Shown: piece by piece, positions 33,430 through 42,250 of the stretch
Layout of the letters: every line of letters begins with the position of its first letter
How positions within the stretch are numbered: position 1 is the first letter of the stretch
Source of the DNA: Allomuricauda ruestringensis DSM 13258
Lineage (GTDB): Bacteria > Bacteroidota > Bacteroidia > Flavobacteriales > Flavobacteriaceae
DNA length: 64,000 bases
Assembly: GCF_000224085.1 (NCBI RefSeq)
Contig: NC_015945.1
Span: 3,778,423-3,842,422, forward strand
Direction of reading: 5' to 3'
Notes under the pieces: model-generated
Told to the model about the DNA's origin: nothing
Database searches by the model: none
Seen by the model: only the letters and a program-made list of their open reading frames with translations
Translations under genes and position numbers: made by a program

Positions 33430-34665
33430 ATGGCCATTGTAAAGCCTTTTAAGGCCATTCGCCCTACAAAGGACAAAGCATTTTTTGTAGCATCACGCTC
33501 CTACGAAGAGTATTCCAAAGAGGAATTGAAAGCGGTATTACAGTACAACCCTTTCTCATTTTTACACATCATCAACCCTGGGTTCAAGTTTGAAAAAACC
33601 ATCAAAGGAAAGGAACGTTTTGGCCTTGTTCACAATCGGTATTTGGAGTTTTTGGAGGAAAACATCTTTCAAAAAGACGATGAACCTAGCTTTTATCTAT
33701 ATCAAATTGAAAAAGATGATTTTAAGAGCTTGGGGTTCTTTTGTGCCTGCAGCGTGGATGATTACCGAAATAACGTCATTAAAAAGCACGAAGATACCAT
33801 TCAGGATCGAGAAGAGCTTTTTGCGGACTATTTGCATACCGTAGGGTTCAACGCAGAGCCCGTTTTAATGACCTATGAGGACAATGCGCTGGTTGATGAA
33901 ATCTTTCAACGTAAAATTGAACGGCAGCCAGAATACGATTTTACCACAACAGATAGAGTGAACCATAAACTTTGGAAGATTTCGTATCTCGAAGGGATTG
34001 AAAAACTGGAAAAGGCCTTTGGCGACCTCAATGCGCTCTATATTGCCGATGGACATCACCGTAGTGCATCATCGAGCTTATTGGCTGATCTAAAAAAGTC
34101 TGAAAACAACGACCATACCGGTGAGGAAGCCTACAACTATTTTATGGCCTACCTTATTCCCGAATCACAAATGAGGGTCTTTGAGTTCAACCGTATGGTA
34201 AAAGATTTAAACGGATTTTCTAAAAAAGAATTCTTAATTCGACTGGATGAACATTTCAGAATAGAAAAAAGAGAGGACGGACTGTCCAAACCATCCAAAA
34301 AGCATGAATTCAGTATGTGTTTGGAAGGTGAGTTCTACACCCTTCATTTTCGAAAAACCAATCATGAGTTTACCGATGCGTTAAGCAAATTGGATACTCA
34401 AATCCTTTACAAAACCATTCTGGAACCTATTTTGGGCATCACAGATTTAAGAAATGACAAACGGATTTGCTACGGGTATGGCAAAAACAACCTTATTCAG
34501 ATGAAAGATTTAGTGGATTCTGGCAACTATGCCGTCGGTTTTAGCCTAGTTCCCACCACTATTGAAGAAATTAAGGCAATAGCCGATGCAGGTTTGGTAA
34601 TGCCCCCAAAAAGCACGTATATTGAGCCTAAGCTCCGTAGCGGGCTAGCTATTTATGAATTATAA
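33430..34665 (+). CDS. DUF1015 family protein
   Basis: 411 residues, the usual length for DUF1015 (PF06245). Typical motifs are the N-terminal FKAIRP, the motif LYIADGHHRSASSSLL near residue 205, and the C-terminal SLVPTTIEEIKAIADAGLVMPPKSTYIEPKLRSGLAI. The DGHHR motif is reminiscent of the ParB-fold serine kinase SerK, and genes of this family often lie near serine biosynthesis genes in Bacteroidota, but none is adjacent here. Function unproved. Confidence 0.9.
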   Translation: MAIVKPFKAIRPTKDKAFFVASRSYEEYSKEELKAVLQYNPFSFLHIINPGFKFEKTIKGKERFGLVHNRYLEFLEENIFQKDDEPSFYLYQIEKDDFKSLGFFCACSVDDYRNNVIKKHEDTIQDREELFADYLHTVGFNAEPVLMTYEDNALVDEIFQRKIERQPEYDFTTTDRVNHKLWKISYLEGIEKLEKAFGDLNALYIADGHHRSASSSLLADLKKSENNDHTGEEAYNYFMAYLIPESQMRVFEFNRMVKDLNGFSKKEFLIRLDEHFRIEKREDGLSKPSKKHEFSMCLEGEFYTLHFRKTNHEFTDALSKLDTQILYKTILEPILGITDLRNDKRICYGYGKNNLIQMKDLVDSGNYAVGFSLVPTTIEEIKAIADAGLVMPPKSTYIEPKLRSGLAIYEL

Positions 34666-34699
34666 ATTTTAAAACACAGTACATTTTGATAAAAAATTC

Positions 34700-34814
34700 G
34701 TCATTTCGAGTGGATTTCACGACAGCATGAGTGAAATTTGTATCGAGAAAAAGAATTTTTATCTAAAAAAGTTCTCGATATGATTTTTCGTTCCTCAAAA
34801 TCACTCGAACTGAC
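34700..34814. repeat. GTCATTTCGAGTGG repeat, copy 7
   Basis: Same architecture as the copy at 22344: GTCATTTCGAGTGG, GTATCGAGAAAAAG, TCTCGATA, GAACTGACGGTTTT. Confidence 0.65.
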
Positions 34815-34866
34815 GGTTTTTGACCATAATATTATCAAAATACACTCACTACGAGTAATTTTATTA

Positions 34867-34949
34867 TCATTCCTGCACCCCGTTTATGGAAGGGATAAAA
34901 AAGCAGGAATCCATTAACCAAAAAAGATTCCGTATCAAGTGCGGAATGA
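34867..34949. repeat. ATCATTCCTGC...GGAATGAC repeat, copy 8
   Basis: ATTCCTGC near the left end pairs with GCAGGAAT inside; the right end is GCGGAATGAC. It ends 13 bases before the next start codon, so it may influence that leader. Confidence 0.5.
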
Positions 34950-34962
34950 CATTAATTAAACT

Positions 34963-35622
34963 ATGTCCGTAAAAGATAATATTGACAAAATAAAATCCGA
35001 ACTTCCCGAAGGAGTCACCTTGGTTGCCGTTTCCAAAACCAAACCCAACGAGGATATTTTGGAAGCCTACGAGGCAGGACAACGGGTGTTCGGGGAAAAC
35101 AAAGTGCAGGAGATGGTCCAAAAATGGGAAGATTTGCCCAAGGACATTGAATGGCACATGATTGGCCACGTACAGCGCAATAAGGTCAAATACATGGCCG
35201 AGTTTGTTTCCTTGATTCATGGGGTGGACAGCCCAAGGTTGTTGAAGGAAATCAACAAACAGGCTAAAAAGCACGACCGAGTAATTCCTTGTTTACTTCA
35301 AATTCATATTGCCGAGGAGGATACCAAATTTGGTCTGGACGAAAAGGAATTGTACGAACTTATCGATTCCGATGCGTTCAAAGCGATGGCAAACATCAAA
35401 ATAGTTGGCTTAATGGGCATGGCCACCTTTACGGACGATATGGGTCAAGTGAAAAGAGAGTTTGCCCAGCTCAAATCCATGTTTGATACACTTGAAGATA
35501 AACAGATGGGTATCTCCATCCTTTCCATGGGCATGAGCGGTGATTATGCAATTGCAATTGAGGAAGGTAGCACTATGGTACGAATTGGAAGCAGTATATT
35601 TGGGGCAAGAAATTATTCATAA
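34963..35622 (+). CDS. YggS/PLPBP-family PLP homeostasis protein
   Basis: 219 residues. The PLP lysine is in VTLVAVSKTKP near residue 29; VFGENKVQEMVQKWEDLP, WHMIGHVQRNKVKY and LSMGMSGDYAIAIEEGSTMVRIGSSIFG follow. It is a monomeric PLP-binding TIM barrel that buffers the cofactor and affects amino acid pools, rather than a catalyst. It is the first of five closely packed same-strand genes ending at gntK. Confidence 0.95.
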   Translation: MSVKDNIDKIKSELPEGVTLVAVSKTKPNEDILEAYEAGQRVFGENKVQEMVQKWEDLPKDIEWHMIGHVQRNKVKYMAEFVSLIHGVDSPRLLKEINKQAKKHDRVIPCLLQIHIAEEDTKFGLDEKELYELIDSDAFKAMANIKIVGLMGMATFTDDMGQVKREFAQLKSMFDTLEDKQMGISILSMGMSGDYAIAIEEGSTMVRIGSSIFGARNYS

Positions 35623-35636
35623 ACCATTAATTTTCC

Positions 35637-36971
35637 ATGTACGCCATACTCGACATTGAAAGCACGGGAGGAAAATACAATGAGGAAGGCATTACCGAGA
35701 TTGCCATCCACAGGTTTGATGGGTACCAGATAGTTGACAAATTCATCTGTTTGGTCAATCCTGAAAGGGAAATACAACCTTTTGTAGCAAAGTTGACAGG
35801 TATCAACAACAAAATGCTACGTTCCGCACCCAAGTTTCACGAAGTAGCCAAACGTATTGTAGAAATAACGGAAGGAACTATTTTGGTGGCGCACAATGCC
35901 CAGTTTGATTACCGGATCCTCCGAACCGAGTTCAGAAGACTTGGCTACGATTATCAACGAAAAACGCTTTGTACGGTCGACCTATCCAAACAACTGATAC
36001 CGGAAGCAGAATCGCATAGTTTGGGGAAATTAGCCCGTTCGCTCGGCATTCCCATGAGTGACAGACATCGTGCCAATGGCGATGCACTTGCTACCCTGAA
36101 ACTCTTCAAGTTGTTGTTGAACAAAGATTCGGACAAAAGAATCATCACCGAAGTTATTCGCGAGGAAACGCATGGAGAACTTTCGCCAAATCAATTGGAT
36201 ATGGTTTTCAGCTTACCGTCTGAAACCGGCGTGTACTATATGCACGACAAAGATGGGGAAATCATCTTTTTGGGAAAAACCAAGAACATCAAAAAAAGAG
36301 TGAACCAGCACTTTACCAATGTGGGCAAACTGGCACGGAAACTTCAAAAAGAAACAAAAAAAGTAACATACGAAACCACGGGAAGTGAGCTTATAGCCAT
36401 TTTGAAGGCTTATTTGGAGCAAAAAAAGAACAAACCAAGATACAACCACGTTTCCAATAAAAAACTTTTTACCCACACCATAGATTTTAGTCAAAACGGA
36501 ACCGAACATATTGTTTTGGGGGTAGAAAAAAACAAGTTGCTCGAGCCTAAAAAAATGGCATTTAACGGAACTCAGGCGGCAAAGAGCTTTTTAAACAAAA
36601 TATCAGACGAATTTGAGCTTTGCCCTTCCTCTTTGGGAACAGATGTGTCAAGTTATCATCAAGAACCTGTAGGTGCCAACGCATTAGCCTGTAACGAAAA
36701 AGTACTTTCCGCTTTTGATAGGTACAGCATCCGAAATAAAAATATGGCGTTGATAGACCGCGGCAGGGAAACCGGGGAGCGCAGTTTTATATTGATCAAA
36801 AATGGTAAACTTCAAGGATTTGGTTATGTGGAACTCAACCATCAAATCAATAATATTCATATCTTGGAGTCTATTATGACCCCAATGCGGAGTGATGAAA
36901 ACACTACATTTATCGTAGAAACCTATCTGAGAAAAAACAACCGACTTAAAACCATACCACTAACCCCCTGA
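35637..36971 (+). CDS. DnaQ-like 3'-5' exonuclease fused to GIY-YIG nuclease
   Basis: 444 residues. Residues 1-165 form a DEDDh exonuclease (YAILDIESTGG, VAHNAQFDYRILRTEF, HRANGDALAT). Residues ~190-275 are a GIY-YIG domain like that of UvrC/Cho (LPSETGVYYMHDKDGEIIFLG, KTKNIKKRVNQHF). The remaining ~170 residues are unassigned. The same fusion is seen in actinobacterial and Bacteroidota proteins annotated as polymerase III epsilon-like. A role in DNA repair, as a Cho-like incision enzyme, is plausible. It starts 14 bases after yggS. Confidence 0.9.
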   Translation: MYAILDIESTGGKYNEEGITEIAIHRFDGYQIVDKFICLVNPEREIQPFVAKLTGINNKMLRSAPKFHEVAKRIVEITEGTILVAHNAQFDYRILRTEFRRLGYDYQRKTLCTVDLSKQLIPEAESHSLGKLARSLGIPMSDRHRANGDALATLKLFKLLLNKDSDKRIITEVIREETHGELSPNQLDMVFSLPSETGVYYMHDKDGEIIFLGKTKNIKKRVNQHFTNVGKLARKLQKETKKVTYETTGSELIAILKAYLEQKKNKPRYNHVSNKKLFTHTIDFSQNGTEHIVLGVEKNKLLEPKKMAFNGTQAAKSFLNKISDEFELCPSSLGTDVSSYHQEPVGANALACNEKVLSAFDRYSIRNKNMALIDRGRETGERSFILIKNGKLQGFGYVELNHQINNIHILESIMTPMRSDENTTFIVETYLRKNNRLKTIPLTP

Positions 36972-36974
36972 TCA

Positions 36975-37823
36975 TTGAAAGAACACAAGCCACAATCTAA
37001 ATGGAAAAACAAACTTCATGAAGTTATTTATGAAGCGGACACTCCATCGGGTAAGCTTTTTGACATTGTTCTTTTTATCCTGATCATCATCAGTGTTATT
37101 TTGGTGATGTTGGAGAGTGTTGATGAATTTGACCAACGCTACCATAAAACCCTGTTGACCCTTGAATGGGTGATTACAATTTTCTTCACTCTAGAATACA
37201 TCGCCCGCTTGATAAGCATCAAAAAACCATTAAAGTACGTTTTCAGTTTTTATGGCATCATTGATTTCTTATCAACAATACCGCTTTACCTCTCCTATAT
37301 ATTAGCAGGTTCGCAAGTGTTGTTGGCAGTAAGGGCGTTCCGCTTACTACGGATTTTCAGGATACTGAAACTCGTTAAATTTATGGGCGAAGCTTCCCAA
37401 TTGCAGTCAGCTTTAAAGGCCAGTCGGGCCAAAATTGCAGTCTTCATCTATGTGGTTTTGATTTTATCCGTGATCATGGGTACATTAATGTATCTTGTTG
37501 AAGGAGACAAGGCAGGTTTCACCAGTATTCCAAGGAGTATTTATTGGACTATAGTTACGCTCACCACCGTTGGGTATGGAGATATTGCACCACAGACTAA
37601 TTTGGGCCAACTTCTCGCCACGGTAATCATGATTTTGGGTTACGGAATCATTGCCGTACCTACCGGAATCGTTACTGCGGAATTTACCCGCAACAAAAAA
37701 AACAAAGAGGTAGATGACAAAAGTGTTTTAGTGCATGTAAACACCCAAGCCTGCCCCAGTTGTAGTATAGAAGGGCACCGAGACGATGCTACGCATTGCT
37801 TTAATTGTGGACATCCGCTATGA
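36975..37823 (+). CDS. Voltage-gated potassium channel with C-terminal zinc ribbon
   Basis: 282 residues starting at TTG 36975; no ATG is available before the first membrane helix. Six helices are present: S1-S3 (~30-115), an S4 with regular arginines (RAFRLLRIFRILKLVKF), S5, pore and S6. The selectivity filter is TVGYGD near residue 197, so potassium is expected. After a charged linker the tail CPSCSIEGHRDDATHCFNCG (~259-278) has two CxxC pairs and is a zinc ribbon. It lies between the nuclease and miaA, overlapping miaA by four bases (ATGA). Confidence 0.92.
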   Translation: MKEHKPQSKWKNKLHEVIYEADTPSGKLFDIVLFILIIISVILVMLESVDEFDQRYHKTLLTLEWVITIFFTLEYIARLISIKKPLKYVFSFYGIIDFLSTIPLYLSYILAGSQVLLAVRAFRLLRIFRILKLVKFMGEASQLQSALKASRAKIAVFIYVVLILSVIMGTLMYLVEGDKAGFTSIPRSIYWTIVTLTTVGYGDIAPQTNLGQLLATVIMILGYGIIAVPTGIVTAEFTRNKKNKEVDDKSVLVHVNTQACPSCSIEGHRDDATHCFNCGHPL

Positions 37824-38743
37824 GCACAAAAGTTTTATTAGCTGTGGTAGGACCTACCGCCATCGGGAAAACCTCGCTTGGAATCCAATTGGCGAAGCAT
37901 TTTGATACTGAAATAATCTCTGCCGACTCCAGGCAGTTTTTTAAGGAAATGGAAATAGGGACGGCTGTTCCGTCCAAAGAGGAATTGAACGAGGCACCCC
38001 ACCATTTTATACAGCACAAAAGTATTTTTGAACCCTATTCCGTTGGTGATTTTGAGAAAGAAGCCATTAAGCTGTTGGATGGTTTATTTCAAAAAAAAGA
38101 TATTGCCGTAATGGTAGGCGGTAGTGGCCTGTATGTTGATGCGGTTGTATCCGGATTGGATGAATTTCCGGAGGTTAACCCAAAAATAAGGGAATTGTTG
38201 AATCAAAAACTAGAGGAGCAAGGATTGGAAAGTCTTCAAAAAGAATTGAAGCAAAGAGACCCCGACTATTACAAAACTGTTGATCAGGACAACCCTCATA
38301 GGCTGATTCGAGCTTTGGAGGTGTCCATAGCCGCCAACAAACCTTACTCATTGTTCTTGGGCCAACCCAAAACCGGAAGGGGCTTCAAAACGCTTTATAT
38401 TGGTATTGAAGCACCAAGAGAAGTTGTTTATGAGCGGATAAATGCCAGGGTGGACCTTATGATGAAGGTCGGATTGCTGGAGGAAGCTGAAAAACTATAT
38501 CCTCACAGAAAACTGAACGCCTTGCAAACAGTTGGTTACAAAGAACTTTTTGAATATATTGATGGGCATTGCAGTTTAGACTTTGCTGTTTCAGAAATTA
38601 AAAAAAACACAAGACGATTTGCAAAGCGGCAACTTACATGGTTGCGGAAAAATGAAGCTATTTTGTGGGTACCTTATAACGGCGAGCCCGGTCAAGTACT
38701 GCAAATGGTTACAGACCAACTAAAAAACAACCTCTATGCCTAA
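37820..38743 (+). CDS. miaA: tRNA dimethylallyltransferase
   Basis: 307 residues from ATG 37820, which overlaps the channel stop. It adds an isopentenyl group to A37 of tRNAs reading UNN codons. The P-loop VVGPTAIGKTSLGIQL, the DSRQFFKEMEIGTAVPSKEE segment, VGGSGLYVDAVVSGLDEFP and QTVGYKELFEYIDG are typical. A cytosolic enzyme using dimethylallyl diphosphate. Confidence 0.96.
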   Translation: MSTKVLLAVVGPTAIGKTSLGIQLAKHFDTEIISADSRQFFKEMEIGTAVPSKEELNEAPHHFIQHKSIFEPYSVGDFEKEAIKLLDGLFQKKDIAVMVGGSGLYVDAVVSGLDEFPEVNPKIRELLNQKLEEQGLESLQKELKQRDPDYYKTVDQDNPHRLIRALEVSIAANKPYSLFLGQPKTGRGFKTLYIGIEAPREVVYERINARVDLMMKVGLLEEAEKLYPHRKLNALQTVGYKELFEYIDGHCSLDFAVSEIKKNTRRFAKRQLTWLRKNEAILWVPYNGEPGQVLQMVTDQLKNNLYA

Positions 38744-39227
38744 CGGTAAAACTGTGATAGTAGTTATGGGAGTAAGCGGCTCCGGAAAAACAGAAATCGG
38801 AAAACTGCTTTCGCAAAAACTCTCCCGGCCATTTTACGATGGTGATGACTTTCATCCCGTAGCGAACATAAAAAAAATGAGCTCTGGGAATCCTCTAAAT
38901 GACGATGACCGTAAAGAATGGTTGATACAGCTCAATAAATTGGCCATAAAACATCGGGACAAGGGTGCTATAATCGCTTGTTCTGCCCTAAAAAAGAACT
39001 ACAGAAGCATTTTACGGGCAGGAATGGGGGATAGCATGGTCTTTGTTTATTTAAACGGGTCTTTTAAATTAATACAATCTAGATTGAACAAAAGAAAAGG
39101 GCATTTTATGAGTGCTCAACTTTTACAATCACAATTTGATACGCTGGAACCCCCATCCAAAGCAATTACCGTTTCCATTGAGCACCCACCAGAAAAGATT
39201 GTTGAGGAGATTATGAAAAAGCTTTAA
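38736..39227 (+). CDS. gntK: Gluconokinase
   Basis: 163 residues of the GntK/shikimate-kinase-like P-loop family. VVMGVSGSGKTEIGKLLSQ carries Walker A, followed by YDGDDFHPVANIKKMSSGNPLNDDDR, the gluconate-site signature, and ACSALKKNYR. It phosphorylates gluconate to 6-phosphogluconate. It overlaps miaA by 8 bases and is the end of the run of genes starting at yggS. A GntP-type permease lies 15 kb away, not adjacent. Confidence 0.93.
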   Translation: MPNGKTVIVVMGVSGSGKTEIGKLLSQKLSRPFYDGDDFHPVANIKKMSSGNPLNDDDRKEWLIQLNKLAIKHRDKGAIIACSALKKNYRSILRAGMGDSMVFVYLNGSFKLIQSRLNKRKGHFMSAQLLQSQFDTLEPPSKAITVSIEHPPEKIVEEIMKKL

Positions 39228-39241
39228 ATTTTGATATAAAA

Positions 39242-39263
39242 AAAGCCGCCAGAAGGCGGCTTT
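39242..39263. terminator. Bidirectional terminator
   Basis: AAAGCCGCC (39242-39250) pairs perfectly with GGCGGCTTT (39255-39263) over the loop AGAA, with A/T runs on both sides. It separates the convergent gntK and response regulator genes. Confidence 0.85.
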
Positions 39264-39282
39264 ATATTGGGGTGAAACTTGT

Positions 39283-39999
39283 TTACTGCTCGTTTTCAGC
39301 TTTTACAACAAGCCTAAAACCTTCTCCGTGAATGTTAAGGATTTCCACCAAGTCATCTTTTTTGAGATATTTTCTCAATTTGGCGATGTACACGTCCATA
39401 CTTCTGGAAGTGAAATAGTTGTCATCTCTCCAGATTTTGGTCAACGCCAACTCTCTTGGCATCAAATCGTTTTCGTGAAGTGCCAACAAACGTAACAGTT
39501 CGTTCTCTTTTGGAGATAGTTTGATGGGCTCTTCATCCTTATATTTTAAAAAACGAAGTTTGGAGTTCAAATGGAAATTTCCAATTTCGAATTCAAATTG
39601 CTTGCTATCGGCCAAAGAACTTGAAGCTTTTCTTTGAAGGATAGCCTTCAGCTTCATTAGTAAAACCTCAGAATCGAAAGGTTTGTTCAGGTAATCGTCT
39701 GCTCCCGCTTTGTAACCTTTTAGAACATCCTCTTTCATGGTCTTGGCAGTAAGAAAGATAATCGGAACGTTTTCGTTCTTCTCACGGATTTCCTTTGCTA
39801 AGGTAAATCCATCCTTGTAAGGCATCATTACGTCCAAAATACATACATCGTAGTTGTCTTTTTTGAACTTCTCAAAACCTTCCATTCCGTTTTTGGCCAG
39901 AACGACATCAAAATCGTTCATGTTCAAATAATCTTTCAGGACAATTCCAAAATTTGGATCGTCCTCTACCAATAGTATCTTCTTTTTCTCTGTTTCCAT
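39283..39999 (-). CDS. OmpR-family response regulator (RprY-like)
   Basis: 238 residues. The receiver keeps LLVEDDPNFG, the phospho-acceptor in VCILDVMMPYKDG, and the K-P pair in YLNKPFDSEVL. The C-terminal winged helix (~135-232: LSPKENELLRLLALHENDLMPRELALTKIW) is of the OmpR/PhoB type. It follows the histidine kinase by 9 bases and resembles the RprXY pair of Bacteroides. Targets are unknown; TTAACAT-type repeats upstream of the kinase gene may be its own sites. Confidence 0.92.
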   Translation of the reverse strand: METEKKKILLVEDDPNFGIVLKDYLNMNDFDVVLAKNGMEGFEKFKKDNYDVCILDVMMPYKDGFTLAKEIREKNENVPIIFLTAKTMKEDVLKGYKAGADDYLNKPFDSEVLLMKLKAILQRKASSSLADSKQFEFEIGNFHLNSKLRFLKYKDEEPIKLSPKENELLRLLALHENDLMPRELALTKIWRDDNYFTSRSMDVYIAKLRKYLKKDDLVEILNIHGEGFRLVVKAENEQ

Positions 40000-40008
40000 A
40001 GTTTGCTT

Positions 40009-41592
40009 TTAAATTAAAGGTAGTTTAATGAAGAAGGTGCTTCCTTTTCCTTTTTCACTTTCTGCATAAACTTCACCTTGATGATCATCTATAATTCGTT
40101 TTACGTAGGCCAATCCTAATCCATGGCCTTTAACGTTGTGTATGTCGCCGGTATGTTCCCGGTAAAATTTTTCAAATACTTTTTTGAGCACCGCCTTGCT
40201 CATACCTGCTCCTTGATCCTGCACTTTTATAATGATGCTGTTTTTCACCACTTCGGTATATACATCAATTTTAGGCGTTTCTGGTGAATACTTTACCGCA
40301 TTGTCCAGAATGTTTACCATCACATTGGTCATGTGCATATCATTCGCCAATACTTCCGAACGTTCGGCATCAAGGTGGGCGTTTGCATATCCTCCCCTAT
40401 CCTGTACAATCAGTTCAATGTGGGCGATGGCGTCAGTAATGATATCATGCATATTGACCCTGTCTTTACTAATGTCCAACTGGTTTTTTTCCAATTTGGA
40501 TATTCTTAGTACATTTTCCACCTGTGCATGCATACGTTTGTTCTCATCTCGAATCATGCCCAAATAACGTAACACTTTTTCCTTGTCCTCAATGGATTTT
40601 GGGTTTCGAATTGCCTCTACCGCCAAATTTATGGTTGCAATGGGCGTTTTGAACTCGTGAGTCATATTATTGATGAAATCGGATTTGATCTCAGAGATGC
40701 GCTTCTGCTTGATCAATTGGTAAATAGCGCTAGAGTATGCCAGCATAATCACCAATGTAAAAACCAGTGACAGTAATGCCATTCCCATGACCGAACCAAA
40801 TATGTAGCGCTTCATACTGGGGAATGTTAGCAATAGTGAAAAGTTGGACATTCCTTCACTATCCTTAAAAATGGGTGCCTTGTACATTTTGGAATCGGAA
40901 AATTTAAATTTCCTAGATCGCACTTTGGTGGGGTAACCTTGACTGTACACTCCATATTCATAGTCTATATCTATGTTTCTATTGCTGAGTTCTTGACTAA
41001 GGAGCAGTTCCAATTCTTGATTGGAAACTCGTTTATGAATAGGTTGAATTTTAGCATATTCCATGAAAACGTCTTCATACTGGGCCTTCTCTATGCTGCT
41101 GAGGTTCCCGATTTTCGTTATTTTCTCAATGGGGGTCAAATGAGAAATTCTACCATCCAAACCAGACTCTTCCTTGAAAATTTGTTTGGTTCTTCGGCTT
41201 GTAATGTTTTTAAGCGTAGTGGTGTCGTTACCAACTAACGTATTATCAAAGAACGCTGAGTTTATTTTGTAATCTTCTTCAAGAATTCCATGGGAGTAAA
41301 AAAGGATTTCGTCGGAATTGAGGTCCCTTTCCACAAACATAAAATTTTTGAACTGGGCACTTTTCGGCTCACCAATACTATCAATCATAGAAGCTATAAG
41401 GTCTGAGTAATCCTTCATCTCGCGCTTCTCCACCCTACTCGCTACCTTGTCCAATATGTCCGTGATTGTTCTTGAGAATTGTTCCTCTTTATCGTTTATG
41501 GATGTACGTATCCAATAAACTTGCACGAAAATTATCCCTAAAAGGGATAAGCTCATAAGGACAACCAGAAGAACGAATAGCTTCTTGTTCAT
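40009..41592 (-). CDS. Sensor histidine kinase (RprX-like)
   Basis: 527 residues. An N-terminal membrane helix (LFVLLVVLMSLSLLGIIFVQVYW), a periplasmic sensor region of ~230 residues, a second helix (SVMGMALLSLVFTLVIMLAYS), then HisKA with the phospho-His in NNMTHEFKTPIATINLAVEAI and an ATPase domain (VMVNILDNAVKYS, VQDQGAGM, GHGLGLAYVKRI). An orthodox inner membrane kinase acting on the regulator just downstream. The signal is unknown. Confidence 0.93.
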   Translation of the reverse strand: MNKKLFVLLVVLMSLSLLGIIFVQVYWIRTSINDKEEQFSRTITDILDKVASRVEKREMKDYSDLIASMIDSIGEPKSAQFKNFMFVERDLNSDEILFYSHGILEEDYKINSAFFDNTLVGNDTTTLKNITSRRTKQIFKEESGLDGRISHLTPIEKITKIGNLSSIEKAQYEDVFMEYAKIQPIHKRVSNQELELLLSQELSNRNIDIDYEYGVYSQGYPTKVRSRKFKFSDSKMYKAPIFKDSEGMSNFSLLLTFPSMKRYIFGSVMGMALLSLVFTLVIMLAYSSAIYQLIKQKRISEIKSDFINNMTHEFKTPIATINLAVEAIRNPKSIEDKEKVLRYLGMIRDENKRMHAQVENVLRISKLEKNQLDISKDRVNMHDIITDAIAHIELIVQDRGGYANAHLDAERSEVLANDMHMTNVMVNILDNAVKYSPETPKIDVYTEVVKNSIIIKVQDQGAGMSKAVLKKVFEKFYREHTGDIHNVKGHGLGLAYVKRIIDDHQGEVYAESEKGKGSTFFIKLPLI

Positions 41593-41610
41593 CGATGTAA
41601 AATTAAAAAT

Positions 41611-41660
41611 TTAACATTTAGTAATTTTAGCGTTTAACCAAAACTTAACATAAATGTTAA
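41611..41660. promoter_or_regulatory. TTAACAT repeats upstream of the kinase gene
   Basis: TTAACAT occurs at 41611-41617 and 41645-41651, and ATGTTAA at 41654-41660, so the last two form a 7-bp inverted repeat with two bases between. The cluster lies in the 64-base gap before the kinase gene and overlaps the coaE stop. A candidate auto-regulation site. Confidence 0.35.
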
Positions 41661-42250
41661 AATTTAGATGCTAAAGCTAAAAGTTTGAGGTGTAGTTCTT
41701 TAACCTTTTTTTGGGTTTTGTCCAATTCAAGGTTTTCTATTGAAAAATTGGTTAAGTCGAGCTTTTGTTCATCTTTCAATTGGTTGTTTATCCGATCAAC
41801 AACAGCTTGCTTTTCAACTTTATCCCTGTCCATTACTCTTTTAATCCGAGTTTCTACAGGTGCTGTTACTAAGATAGTACAATCATATTTGTCCTGGGCA
41901 TCATTTTCAAAAATCAATGCAGTTTCTTGTATTACATAGGGCGATTTTTGACGGTTGGCCCACTCCAAAAAATGTTTTCGAACGGCCGGATGTACAATCC
42001 CATTGAGTTTTTCGAGCAACTCAGGCTCTTTAAACACCTTGTCCGCTATATACGACCTGTTCAGGCCATCATCGCTATAAGCCTCTTTACCCAACAAATC
42101 CATGATGGCTGCTTTAACTTTTGTTGATGTAGCCATCAACTTTTTGGCCTCCATGTCAGAATCATACACAGGAATGCCAAGTTCCATGAACATTGTGGCC
42201 ACGGTACTTTTTCCACTTCCTATCCCTCCTGTGAGTCCAACTATCATCAT
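41657..42250 (-). CDS. coaE: Dephospho-CoA kinase
   Basis: 197 residues, usual length. It phosphorylates the 3'-hydroxyl of dephospho-CoA in the last step of coenzyme A synthesis. The P-loop is VGLTGGIGSGKSTVATMF at the N terminus; VYDSDMEAKKLM and ILVTAPVETRIKRVMDRD follow. Its start overlaps the YbbR gene stop by four bases, so it is the last gene of a glycosyltransferase-YbbR-coaE unit. Confidence 0.95.
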   Translation of the reverse strand: MMIVGLTGGIGSGKSTVATMFMELGIPVYDSDMEAKKLMATSTKVKAAIMDLLGKEAYSDDGLNRSYIADKVFKEPELLEKLNGIVHPAVRKHFLEWANRQKSPYVIQETALIFENDAQDKYDCTILVTAPVETRIKRVMDRDKVEKQAVVDRINNQLKDEQKLDLTNFSIENLELDKTQKKVKELHLKLLALASKF

